Shown: positions 1-5,271 of the stretch, in pieces | Layout of the letters: every line of letters starts with the position of its first letter | Numbering within the stretch: position 1 is the first letter of the stretch | Assembly: GCA_007129335.1 (NCBI GenBank) | Contig: SKVS01000168.1 | Span: 1-10,767, forward strand | Direction: 5' to 3' | Length of the DNA stretch: 10,767 bases | Source: Spirochaetaceae bacterium | GTDB taxonomy: Bacteria; Spirochaetota; Spirochaetia; DSM-27196; Salinispiraceae | The notes under the pieces: generated by a model | Seen by the model: only the letters and a program-made list of their open reading frames with translations | The model's database searches: none | What the model was told of the DNA's origin: nothing | Translations under genes and position numbers: made by a program

Positions 1-207
1 CACAAACTGATAAAACATCAGCACAAATCCGACTAAACCTAACAGTCTTGCGGGCATATATAAAGTCAATAACGGAATATGACGAACCGAGCGATACGTT
101 CTTTCTACCGCTTGAAACCAGCTAACCATGGGAACCAATGGCAATGCCAGGGCAAGGCCAATAATTCCAACCTTAATAATAACCTGAGTTGATGTTTTCA
201 TAATCAT
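1..207 (-). CDS. N-terminus of a membrane protein, ferric-reductase-like transmembrane family (partial)
   Basis: The gene runs off the left edge, leaving 69 codons. The peptide starts MIMKTSTQV, has a hydrophobic segment at about residues 10-29, a short polar stretch (WFQAVERTYRSVRH) and a second hydrophobic segment beginning near residue 52 (ARLLGLVGFVLMF). This pattern resembles the start of ferric-reductase-like transmembrane proteins, which carry electrons through haem across the membrane and are often joined to a C-terminal flavin/NAD(P)H reductase. That family call rests on the short N-terminus only. Two starts compete. ATG at 207 has AGGA 7 nt upstream (215-218). ATG at 201 would fit a leaderless mRNA from the TATTCT hexamer at 209-214. 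The gene is divergent from the cupredoxin genes and shares an FNR-like operator with them, which suggests a common redox role. Confidence 0.6.
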   Translation of the reverse strand, partial: MIMKTSTQVIIKVGIIGLALALPLVPMVSWFQAVERTYRSVRHIPLLTLYMPARLLGLVGFVLMFYQFV

Positions 208-208
208 C

Positions 209-214
209 AGAATA
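209..214 (-). promoter_or_regulatory. Candidate -10 hexamer (TATTCT) for the leftward membrane gene
   Basis: TATTCT on the minus strand lies so that a start site 7 nt downstream falls at about 202, which is 41.5 bp from the centre of the FNR-like palindrome at 243.5. That is the class II activator spacing. Transcription from there would begin just before the ATG at 201. Placement is inferred from spacing only. Confidence 0.35.
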
Positions 215-216
215 TC

Positions 217-233
217 CTGATTTATTTAATCAG
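217..233. repeat. Inverted repeat CTGATT-N5-AATCAG next to the FNR-like box
   Basis: Two 6-bp arms (217-222 and 228-233) are separated by TATTT and abut the 22-bp palindrome. The spacing does not match an FNR box. It lies between the FNR-like box and the leftward -10 candidate, so it could be an operator for a second regulator, or chance in AT-rich DNA. Confidence 0.35.
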
Positions 234-254
234 AAATTGATCTAGATCAATTTC
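233..254. promoter_or_regulatory. FNR/CRP-family operator, 22-bp perfect palindrome
   Basis: The core TTGATCTAGATCAA (237-250) matches the FNR consensus TTGAT-N4-ATCAA at all ten defined positions. The symmetry extends without mismatch for four more bases on each side (233-254). The centre is 243.5. The spacing to the TAAACT hexamer at 273-278 on the right and to TATTCT at 209-214 on the left places both predicted start sites near +41.5 from the centre, as for class II FNR activation. A single site may therefore drive both directions. FNR, DNR/NNR and FixK proteins share this sequence, so the sensed signal (low O2 or NO) cannot be told from the site alone. Confidence 0.8.
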
Positions 255-272
255 CAAACAATAAAACACCCC

Positions 273-278
273 TAAACT
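273..278 (+). promoter_or_regulatory. Candidate -10 hexamer (TAAACT) for the cupredoxin genes
   Basis: TAAACT is followed by 6 nt (CACCTT) and then the ATG at 285. With the FNR-like box centred at 243.5, a start site at 285 sits at exactly the class II spacing. The mRNA would begin at the start codon, which agrees with the absence of a Shine-Dalgarno sequence before 285. Confidence 0.5.
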
Positions 279-284
279 CACCTT

Positions 285-872
285 ATGAACAGAACAAGAA
301 AACCCTATTGGCCCATGATCATTCTCATTGGTCTGATCATTTTTAACGGCTGCACGGACAATCAACCTGCCGATTTCCATGCAGATCACGATCACCACGG
401 TACTGCCGAAACCCCGCAGCCTCCCCAATCCCCTGAACAAAAAGAGGTAGTTCGGGAAAACGGGGTAGTCATAATCGATATGTTTATGAGCGGAAGCAGT
501 AGCTATAGCGATCCTGTTGGAATCCATGTAGAACCGGGAACAACAATTCGGTTCGTGAACCGGACAGGAATGCATTCAGCAACAGCGTACCACCGGGATA
601 ATGGTTTTCCCGACAGAATTCCACCAACGGCCCAGTCATGGGATTCGGGTCTTCTGACCCGCAGGGGGGAGATCTTCGAAATTACCCTTACCGTTGAGGG
701 GGTTTACGACTACTTATGTGTACCCCACGAGGCTGCCGGACATGTGGGAAGAATTATCGTTGGCAATCCTGAAGCCTTCATGCCGCCGGATGAATCAACC
801 CTTCCCCAGGCTGTACGAACTGCCTTGCCAACCGTTGAGGCAATAATCGCCCTTGGAGCAGTTTGGAACTAA
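285..872 (+). CDS. Small cupredoxin (plastocyanin-like) lipoprotein with an atypical axial ligand
   Basis: A 195-residue exported copper protein, probably an electron carrier or copper-binding protein anchored to a membrane outside the cytoplasm. A basic N-terminus and hydrophobic stretch (11-20) lead to FNGC, so Cys23 is the likely lipidated residue; the lipobox is not ideal. A His/Asp-rich linker follows (HADHDHHG, 32-39), then a Pro/Gln-rich spacer. The cupredoxin domain spans about 60-160. Likely type 1 copper ligands are His97, Cys145 and His148 in CVPHEAAGHVG. The axial position, usually Met in C-X2-H-X4-M halocyanin/plastocyanin-like proteins, is His153. There is no Shine-Dalgarno sequence, and the start is kept because the signal peptide needs the basic residues before Met11. 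It lies 35 nt upstream of the NirK-like gene and is probably cotranscribed with it. Confidence 0.85.
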   Translation: MNRTRKPYWPMIILIGLIIFNGCTDNQPADFHADHDHHGTAETPQPPQSPEQKEVVRENGVVIIDMFMSGSSSYSDPVGIHVEPGTTIRFVNRTGMHSATAYHRDNGFPDRIPPTAQSWDSGLLTRRGEIFEITLTVEGVYDYLCVPHEAAGHVGRIIVGNPEAFMPPDESTLPQAVRTALPTVEAIIALGAVWN

Positions 873-907
873 AAGAATTAATGGAATTGCAGACATAGGA
901 GGATCAT

Positions 908-2236
908 ATGAAATCAAGAGCATTCAGCCTTATACTGTTAATGCTGGCAGCATTACTTCTTCTTTCAGGATGTACAAATCAGACCAGAAACAGACAGGCC
1001 AACCGAACCGGCGTAGTCCAACGGTTCGAACTGTTAACCCAATCGGATACCATTCCCATTGGAGACGGAGTTGCGTTTGAAGGTTTTACCTTCAATGGTA
1101 TTATGCCCGGCCCCCAACTGATGGTGAACGAAGGGGATACCGTGGAAATTACCGTAATAAATGTGGATTCGGTGACCCACGGCCTATCAGTTCACGCAGC
1201 AAATACCCAGACATCGGCCCACGTGGGAAACATTCCTCCGGGAGAAACCCGGGTACTGACCTTTTATGCGGATTACCCCGGGGTATACATGTACCACTGT
1301 GCCCCCGGCGGCCACGGAATTATGGCCCATACCATGGGCGGCCAATTTGGCATGATTGTTGTTGAACCCAAGGAAAAGTACCAGATGGAGAAAGACCTGA
1401 GCCGTGAGCCTGACCTGCGGGTTTACCTGATTCAACATGAGGTTTATGCCGACGGCAGGGACTTTTTCGACGGCAAAGCCCTGTACGTCATGTTTAACGG
1501 GGAAACCTTTAGGTACGTTCGGGACCCGATTCCCGCCCGCCCGGGAGACTATGTACGGTTCTATTATTTGAATGTAGGGCCGAACCTTACTTCCACCTTC
1601 CATGCTGTCGGTGGAATTTGGGACTACATCTATTATGGCGGCAATCCCCGGAACCTGATGGAGGGAACCCAGTCGGTGGTTACCGGCCCAACGGACTCCT
1701 GGGTAATTGACTGGAAGGTTCCCGATGAGGGCTCTTTCCTGCTGGTAAGCCATGCATTTGGCACCCAGGCCATTAAGGGAGCCGTGGGGGTTCTGGATTC
1801 CCGGCAGGATTCCCCCCGGGTAGGCTCCATTTCCAGCGAAGGCCCTACCGATCCCCCACCAGTGGATCCAAAACGGTTTGTCAGCCCCTTTGGGCTGGGC
1901 AGCGATACCCTGGATGTACCGGTACGGTATCGGGACGGAGATCAGATTCAGATCCAAATGGTCGGAAACAGCTACTACCCCAAGCGGGCAGAAGTTCCAG
2001 TGGGAAGTACAGTCCGGTGGATTAATGAGGACGTCTTTGATATGCTGGAAGGTGAGCGGACAGGTAAACACGACGTGGTTGTTGTCCGGGCAGATGGTCC
2101 CGAACGGTTCAGGTCCGAGCTGTTAATGCACGCTGAAACCTTTGAGTTCACCTTCACCGAACCGGGCAGCTATGAATATATTTGTTCAATACACCCCTAC
2201 ATGCGGGGACTGATAACGGTTGTGGATACCCAATAA
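908..2236 (+). CDS. NirK-like three-cupredoxin-domain lipoprotein lacking nitrite reductase catalytic residues
   Basis: A 442-residue exported protein. The start follows AGGAGG (897-902) at 5-nt spacing. A signal peptide ends in LLSGC, with Cys22 lipidated. Residues about 38-155 and 165-296 match the two cupredoxin domains of copper nitrite reductase. Ligands kept are His91, Cys131 and His141 (type 1 copper) and His96, His130 and His282 (type 2 copper). Changed positions, using Alcaligenes numbering, are Asp98 to Ser94, His255 to Ile237 and axial Met150 to Gln146. A Pro-rich linker (313-321) joins a third cupredoxin domain (about 335-440) with an ordinary ligand set: His388, Cys426, His429 and Met432 (CSIHPYM). 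Efficient nitrite reduction seems unlikely. Electron transfer, copper or NO handling, or another multicopper reaction is possible. Alignment positions were judged by eye around clear motifs. The partner is the upstream cupredoxin. Confidence 0.8.
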   Translation: MKSRAFSLILLMLAALLLLSGCTNQTRNRQANRTGVVQRFELLTQSDTIPIGDGVAFEGFTFNGIMPGPQLMVNEGDTVEITVINVDSVTHGLSVHAANTQTSAHVGNIPPGETRVLTFYADYPGVYMYHCAPGGHGIMAHTMGGQFGMIVVEPKEKYQMEKDLSREPDLRVYLIQHEVYADGRDFFDGKALYVMFNGETFRYVRDPIPARPGDYVRFYYLNVGPNLTSTFHAVGGIWDYIYYGGNPRNLMEGTQSVVTGPTDSWVIDWKVPDEGSFLLVSHAFGTQAIKGAVGVLDSRQDSPRVGSISSEGPTDPPPVDPKRFVSPFGLGSDTLDVPVRYRDGDQIQIQMVGNSYYPKRAEVPVGSTVRWINEDVFDMLEGERTGKHDVVVVRADGPERFRSELLMHAETFEFTFTEPGSYEYICSIHPYMRGLITVVDTQ

Positions 2237-2259
2237 GGTGCAGCAATTTTCGACAGCAC

Positions 2260-2281
2260 AATTGCCCCAAAATTGCCCCAA
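2260..2281. repeat. Two tandem copies of an 11-bp unit AATTGCCCCAA
   Basis: Two identical direct copies (2260-2270 and 2271-2281) lie in the 83-bp gap between the NirK-like gene and the YbaN-like gene. The 11-bp period puts both copies on nearly the same face of the helix, as expected for a tandem regulator site. It could also be a simple slippage duplication. Confidence 0.6.
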
Positions 2282-2319
2282 AGTAGCCATAGATTAGTTC
2301 ATAAAAAACAGGAGAACCA

Positions 2320-2763
2320 ATGAAACCCCAGACCACAGAAAATGTACCATTAAATCCTGTGGTTCGGGGTTTGTTGTTTGCTCTCGGAATCATCAGCTTG
2401 GTTTTAGCATCGGTAACGGTGGTCATTCGAGGCATTCCCACTACCCCCTTCCTGCTGATGGCGGTGGCTTGCTTTTCCCACAGCAGTCCGCGGATGCACT
2501 CCTACATAACAAATCACAAGGTCTTTGGTCCATTTCTGGCTGATCTGAAAAGCGGCAGGGGCATGAGCATTAAGGCAAAGGTCAGGATTTTTCTTATTGC
2601 TTCCCTGTCCATTGGATTGACCGCGGTATTTTTAGTATCGGCCTTGTGGTTGAGGATTTTCCTGTTTTCCCTGATTGTAGTGAAAGCCATAGTACTTATT
2701 TGGATTATCCCGACGAAACAGGAAAGCACGCCCAATGAACTGCTGAAACTACAGGATGAGTAA
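2320..2763 (+). CDS. YbaN/DUF454 family inner-membrane protein
   Basis: A 147-residue membrane protein matching the YbaN (DUF454) family. The diagnostic pattern is present: hydrophobic segment (about 16-35), GIPTTPFLLMAVACFSHSSPRMH (38-60), NHKVFGPFLADLKSGRGM (about 65-82), then two further membrane segments (about 88-108 and 109-129). The biochemical function of this family is not established. Length and motif order are normal. AGGAG (2310-2314) lies 5 nt before the ATG. The gene could be read through from the cupredoxin genes, as no strong terminator is seen in the 83-bp gap, or have its own promoter there. Any link to copper metabolism is only positional. Confidence 0.85.
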   Translation: MKPQTTENVPLNPVVRGLLFALGIISLVLASVTVVIRGIPTTPFLLMAVACFSHSSPRMHSYITNHKVFGPFLADLKSGRGMSIKAKVRIFLIASLSIGLTAVFLVSALWLRIFLFSLIVVKAIVLIWIIPTKQESTPNELLKLQDE

Positions 2764-2811
2764 AATAACTATGCAGATTTAACACTGTATGTTCAATTTA
2801 CACAGTTATTT
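2763..2811. terminator. Weak candidate bidirectional terminator between convergent genes
   Basis: An 8-bp inverted repeat, AAATAACT (2763-2770) and AGTTATTT (2804-2811), spans the gap between the stop codons of two convergent genes. The stem is AT-rich and the loop is long (33 nt), so it may not be an efficient intrinsic terminator. Position is the main support. Confidence 0.25.
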
Positions 2812-3182
2812 CATAGTTCAGGCTCAATATCCCGCCACCGGGGTAGATTATGCTTCTTTCTTATCCACCGGTTTATTTGCCAATCTATCACAGCCCATAC
2901 ATGGCCCAAAACAATAAGGATAATCCAATATCTGATACGTAGAAAAGCAAAAAGAGTTGACCACTCACCATCATCCCGAAAAAGCAGGAAATCAAAAACA
3001 CCAGCAAAGGTAGCTATAAATAGGACAAAAAAAATATCAGAAACAAGCAACTCAGGAAACGACTGAAAAACCGGCGGTGGAGTTTTCCATCCTACTTTCC
3101 AAAACAGCTTGTACAAGTTCGGAATTTTTACTACTTCCCCATAGGTTTCCTGAACATACTGTACTTTCTCTTGGTGATTCAT
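2811..3182 (-). CDS. Small two-pass membrane protein, DUF6404-like
   Basis: A 123-residue protein with a soluble N-terminus containing LYKLFWKVGWKTPPPVFQSF (about 23-42), two hydrophobic segments (about 46-67 and 84-103) and a basic C-terminus (INRWIRKKHNLPRWRD). The 'LFWKxGxKxPPPxFxSF then two membrane helices' layout resembles DUF6404 proteins as I recall them, which have no known function. The ATG at 3182 is preceded by AGGA (3189-3192), which overlaps the stop codon of the upstream acyltransferase gene with an 8-nt gap. The two genes are therefore very likely cotranscribed and translationally coupled. Confidence 0.65.
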   Translation of the reverse strand: MNHQEKVQYVQETYGEVVKIPNLYKLFWKVGWKTPPPVFQSFPELLVSDIFFVLFIATFAGVFDFLLFRDDGEWSTLFAFLRIRYWIILIVLGHVWAVIDWQINRWIRKKHNLPRWRDIEPEL

Positions 3183-3190
3183 GGCACTTC

Positions 3191-4375
3191 CTAATCGGGC
3201 TCACAAACCAGGCGAAACGAGTGCGCCCGGTGGGCAATCTTTATAAAATAATTCCTATTCTGGTAGGAAAAAATCAGAGCATTCCGATGAGACAGGGTCA
3301 CATACAAAAGTTTATTTACCGGGATAACCGTTGGAATAGGTTCGTTGTGGAGGGTGGAAGGCAGCAGCTTTTCGGTCCCTTCAAAATGAAAATGCCCTGA
3401 AGCATAGCGGATAGTAAACTCCCCTAAAACCGTATGGCAGTAGTTTGGATAATCCACATCGTAGAACACCGCAGGACTGCTGAATTCCATGGCTTTCAGG
3501 TCAGGTATATACTGTTTCTGGAAATTGTTCCAGTCGACCAGGGTGTCGAAGGGTGCGTTTTCGATAAACCCATATTCGTTAATCAGGAATTCCTTGCTGC
3601 AGGCACTACAATGTATACTGTTGCCCCGGGCTTCCAGGGTGTGCAAAGCATGACAAGCTGAGCACACGTAAACATAATCATCAAGCCCTTCAGCCATGGC
3701 ATCCCCACCAATGGATCGCATCCGGGTGCGCTGGTCAGCGAAATCATTGTGATAAATGGCCTGTTCTATTGATGTGTGAATTGTGGATGGATCCAGTTCT
3801 GGCAGCTGTTCGCGTTTAAACAAAGGGAATATTTCCACAAAAACTGCCCGGTCTTTGCGATACGAGGTACCCCAGCGGGGCAGGGACATAAAACCGTTTT
3901 TACATTTGGCTATAATGACATCAGTGTTCAGAATTTTGACGAGTTTGCCAATGGATTTATCAACTGGTCGGGATTCACCGAAGTTGGTAATTTCCCCTTC
4001 GGGAAAAACAAGAACCGGTCTGCCCAGCTTAATTGACTGATCAATATCCCTGATGATCCGCATTTGCTTCTCACCGGGTGAGGTAATAAGTCCCGATGCC
4101 AAAAACTCCAACTTAAACCGTTCAAACGCACTGATGACCAAAGAACGAGCGAGCACTGGACTGGGTTTGTTTTTCCAAATGGTACCGACAGCAGCCCAAT
4201 CCACTTCGAATTGGTGATTGCCAATTAAGAGAAAGGGAATTTTTCGCTTAAGGTCAATATCCGGATGCACCTCGTAGTGCATTTTTGGCATGAGTTTGCC
4301 AAAACGATAGCGGATATACGGTTTTAAAAGGAAGTACGCCAAATTTGACAGGCCATGGACAAATGTACTTTGCAT
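3191..4375 (-). CDS. PlsC-like lysophospholipid acyltransferase with added Cys4 zinc ribbon and C-terminal domain
   Basis: A 394-residue protein from the chosen start. The N-terminal half matches the PlsC/LPLAT family, which transfers acyl chains to lysophospholipids at the membrane. The NHQFEVD block gives the catalytic HX4D motif (His54, Asp59), and VFPEGEIT (123-130) is the FPEG substrate-binding motif, with Glu in place of the more common Thr after EG. Residues 238-259 form a zinc ribbon, CSAC-X14-CSAC. About 135 further residues follow that I do not recognise; their beta-rich pattern (KLLYVTLSHRNALIFSYQ) could be a PH-like fold. PlsC proteins are usually about 240 residues, so the tail is an addition. 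The start is uncertain: ATG at 4375 has TACAAT 6 nt upstream, but ATG 4390 and TTG 4399 are in frame. It is divergent from the YdeI-like gene. Confidence 0.8.
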   Translation of the reverse strand: MQSTFVHGLSNLAYFLLKPYIRYRFGKLMPKMHYEVHPDIDLKRKIPFLLIGNHQFEVDWAAVGTIWKNKPSPVLARSLVISAFERFKLEFLASGLITSPGEKQMRIIRDIDQSIKLGRPVLVFPEGEITNFGESRPVDKSIGKLVKILNTDVIIAKCKNGFMSLPRWGTSYRKDRAVFVEIFPLFKREQLPELDPSTIHTSIEQAIYHNDFADQRTRMRSIGGDAMAEGLDDYVYVCSACHALHTLEARGNSIHCSACSKEFLINEYGFIENAPFDTLVDWNNFQKQYIPDLKAMEFSSPAVFYDVDYPNYCHTVLGEFTIRYASGHFHFEGTEKLLPSTLHNEPIPTVIPVNKLLYVTLSHRNALIFSYQNRNYFIKIAHRAHSFRLVCEPD

Positions 4376-4381
4376 TGGGTC

Positions 4382-4387
4382 ATTGTA
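4382..4387 (-). promoter_or_regulatory. Candidate -10 hexamer (TACAAT) for the acyltransferase gene
   Basis: TACAAT on the minus strand is followed by 6 nt (GACCCA) and an in-frame ATG at 4375, the same arrangement as at 285 and 4777. No convincing -35 box is seen. If it is real, the upstream in-frame starts at 4390 and 4399 would not be transcribed. Confidence 0.35.
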
Positions 4388-4410
4388 CATGAAAAGCAAG
4401 ATTTTTGGTA

Positions 4411-4416
4411 TAGAAT
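4411..4416 (+). promoter_or_regulatory. Candidate -10 hexamer (TAGAAT) for the YdeI-like gene
   Basis: TAGAAT is followed by 6 nt and an ATG at 4423. It faces away from the acyltransferase promoter candidate, with 23 bp between the two hexamers, so the two promoters would overlap and compete. No clear -35 box is seen. Confidence 0.35.
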
Positions 4417-4422
4417 ATGTTT

Positions 4423-4707
4423 ATGATAGAGATTCTTTCCGGCATTCTCCACGATGTCCCCGATGATATACACCAAATTCTGCAAACGTCTGCGGACCTC
4501 CTGGACCGCTGGAATAACCTAACTCCAATCCAACGAAACGAGTGGATCTGTTGGGTTACTATTGTGAAAAAACCCGAAACCCGGGCAGAACATATTCACC
4601 GAATGGTTGCAGAGTTACAAGAGGGAAAGAAAAAGCCCTGCTGTTGGCCCGGGTGTCCCCATAGAAGACCTTCATCTGGGAAATGGTTCAAAAATCTGGA
4701 ATCTTAG
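4423..4707 (+). CDS. Short YdeI/OmpD-associated family protein
   Basis: A 94-residue protein, or 96 if translation begins at ATG 4417. The C-terminal half carries the family signature: LTPIQRNEWICWVTIVKKPETRAEHIHRMVAELQEG, with the paired 'KKPETR' and 'RMVAEL.EGKKKP' blocks, ending in CCWPGCPHR, a tail I recall from short members of this group. Full-length YdeI proteins are about 190 residues with an extra N-terminal domain that is absent here. The family has been linked to resistance to cationic peptides and to bacteriocin protection, but the biochemical role is unclear. The four nearby cysteines and histidines at the tail (CCWPGCPH) could bind a metal; that is inference. No Shine-Dalgarno sequence is seen. 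Confidence 0.7.
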   Translation: MIEILSGILHDVPDDIHQILQTSADLLDRWNNLTPIQRNEWICWVTIVKKPETRAEHIHRMVAELQEGKKKPCCWPGCPHRRPSSGKWFKNLES

Positions 4708-4741
4708 CCAGCCAAAGACAGGTCAGAAGCGGCACAACCTT

Positions 4742-4770
4742 TTGCACTATACTCTTTTTCCCTTTATAGT
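4742..4770 (+). promoter_or_regulatory. Sigma70-type promoter, TTGCAC-N17-TATAGT
   Basis: TTGCAC (4742-4747) and TATAGT (4765-4770) are separated by the ideal 17 bp. The start site 6-7 nt downstream falls on the ATG at 4777. No Shine-Dalgarno sequence precedes this gene, so a leaderless mRNA is likely. Confidence 0.55.
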
Positions 4771-4776
4771 AAGCTC

Positions 4777-5199
4777 ATGAGTACTGATAATAACCCGGAT
4801 GTACCGGAAAAGAGTCCAGATTCTGAATTACCAGCTCTTACCATTTGTTCGGTTCCCTTTTCAATTGATCTTGGATTTACAACCGTCCAGGGAGTTGCGG
4901 GAGTACAGACAACGGGCGTGTCCCTTGAATGGAGAATATACGACATGTTCGACGCTCCAAAAGGACCAATGGAATCTATACATATCCCATTTACCTCAAT
5001 AGAAACTATTGGGTTGAAAAAGAGACCATGGGGAACCAAACTGACCGTACTGTGCAAGAGTCCCCGGGACCTGCAGAATTTTCCCCTGCCTGCAGGATCT
5101 CTGAACGAACTTGTCTGTTCTGTTCGGAAAAAACACCTCCAGCAAGCCGAAATGTTCGCGGCAGAAAGCTTGCTGAAGGTTGCTGAATTATTTACCTGA
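4777..5199 (+). CDS. Hypothetical protein, possibly PH-like beta domain
   Basis: A 140-residue protein I do not recognise. There is no signal peptide and no membrane segment. An acidic, Pro/Ser-rich start (about 1-20) is followed by alternating hydrophobic strands with VSLEWRIYDMFDAPKGPMESIHIPFTSIETIGLKKRPWGTKLTVLCKSPRDLQNFPLP in the middle and an amphipathic helix at the end (about 115-138). The sequence 'I.IP..SIE.IGLKK..WGTKL.VL' followed by a final helix resembles bacterial PH-like domains, which usually act as binding modules. That is a pattern judgement, not a homology claim. It has its own promoter candidate and faces the hydrogenase operon end-to-end. Confidence 0.6.
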   Translation: MSTDNNPDVPEKSPDSELPALTICSVPFSIDLGFTTVQGVAGVQTTGVSLEWRIYDMFDAPKGPMESIHIPFTSIETIGLKKRPWGTKLTVLCKSPRDLQNFPLPAGSLNELVCSVRKKHLQQAEMFAAESLLKVAELFT

Positions 5200-5212
5200 T
5201 ACTAACCTTGGG

Positions 5213-5241
5213 GGAAATTTCCTCAATTATTTGAAATTTCC
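5213..5241 (+). terminator. Candidate terminator hairpin between convergent genes
   Basis: A perfect 9-bp inverted repeat, GGAAATTTC (5213-5221) and GAAATTTCC (5233-5241), has an 11-nt loop and lies 14 nt after the 4777 gene's stop. A T-run (5252-5256) follows only 10 nt later on the plus strand, so it is not a classic intrinsic terminator. On the minus strand no T-run follows. Confidence 0.4.
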
Positions 5242-5271
5242 TTGATTAGCGTTTTTCATAAGACACCTGGC

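Noticed and set aside
853..1080. A 75-codon plus-strand open frame bridging the two cupredoxin genes
   Set aside because: It overlaps the end of one supported gene and the signal peptide of the next in another frame, and its product has no recognisable features.
1187..2071. A 294-codon open frame on the minus strand
   Set aside because: It lies wholly antisense to the NirK-like gene, whose copper motifs prove the plus-strand frame. The antisense product shows no recognisable domain and no ribosome binding site was found.
908..2236. Annotating the protein as an active copper nitrite reductase (nirK)
   Set aside because: The residues matching catalytic Asp98 and His255 are Ser and Ile, and the type 1 axial Met is Gln, so the name would imply an activity the sequence argues against.
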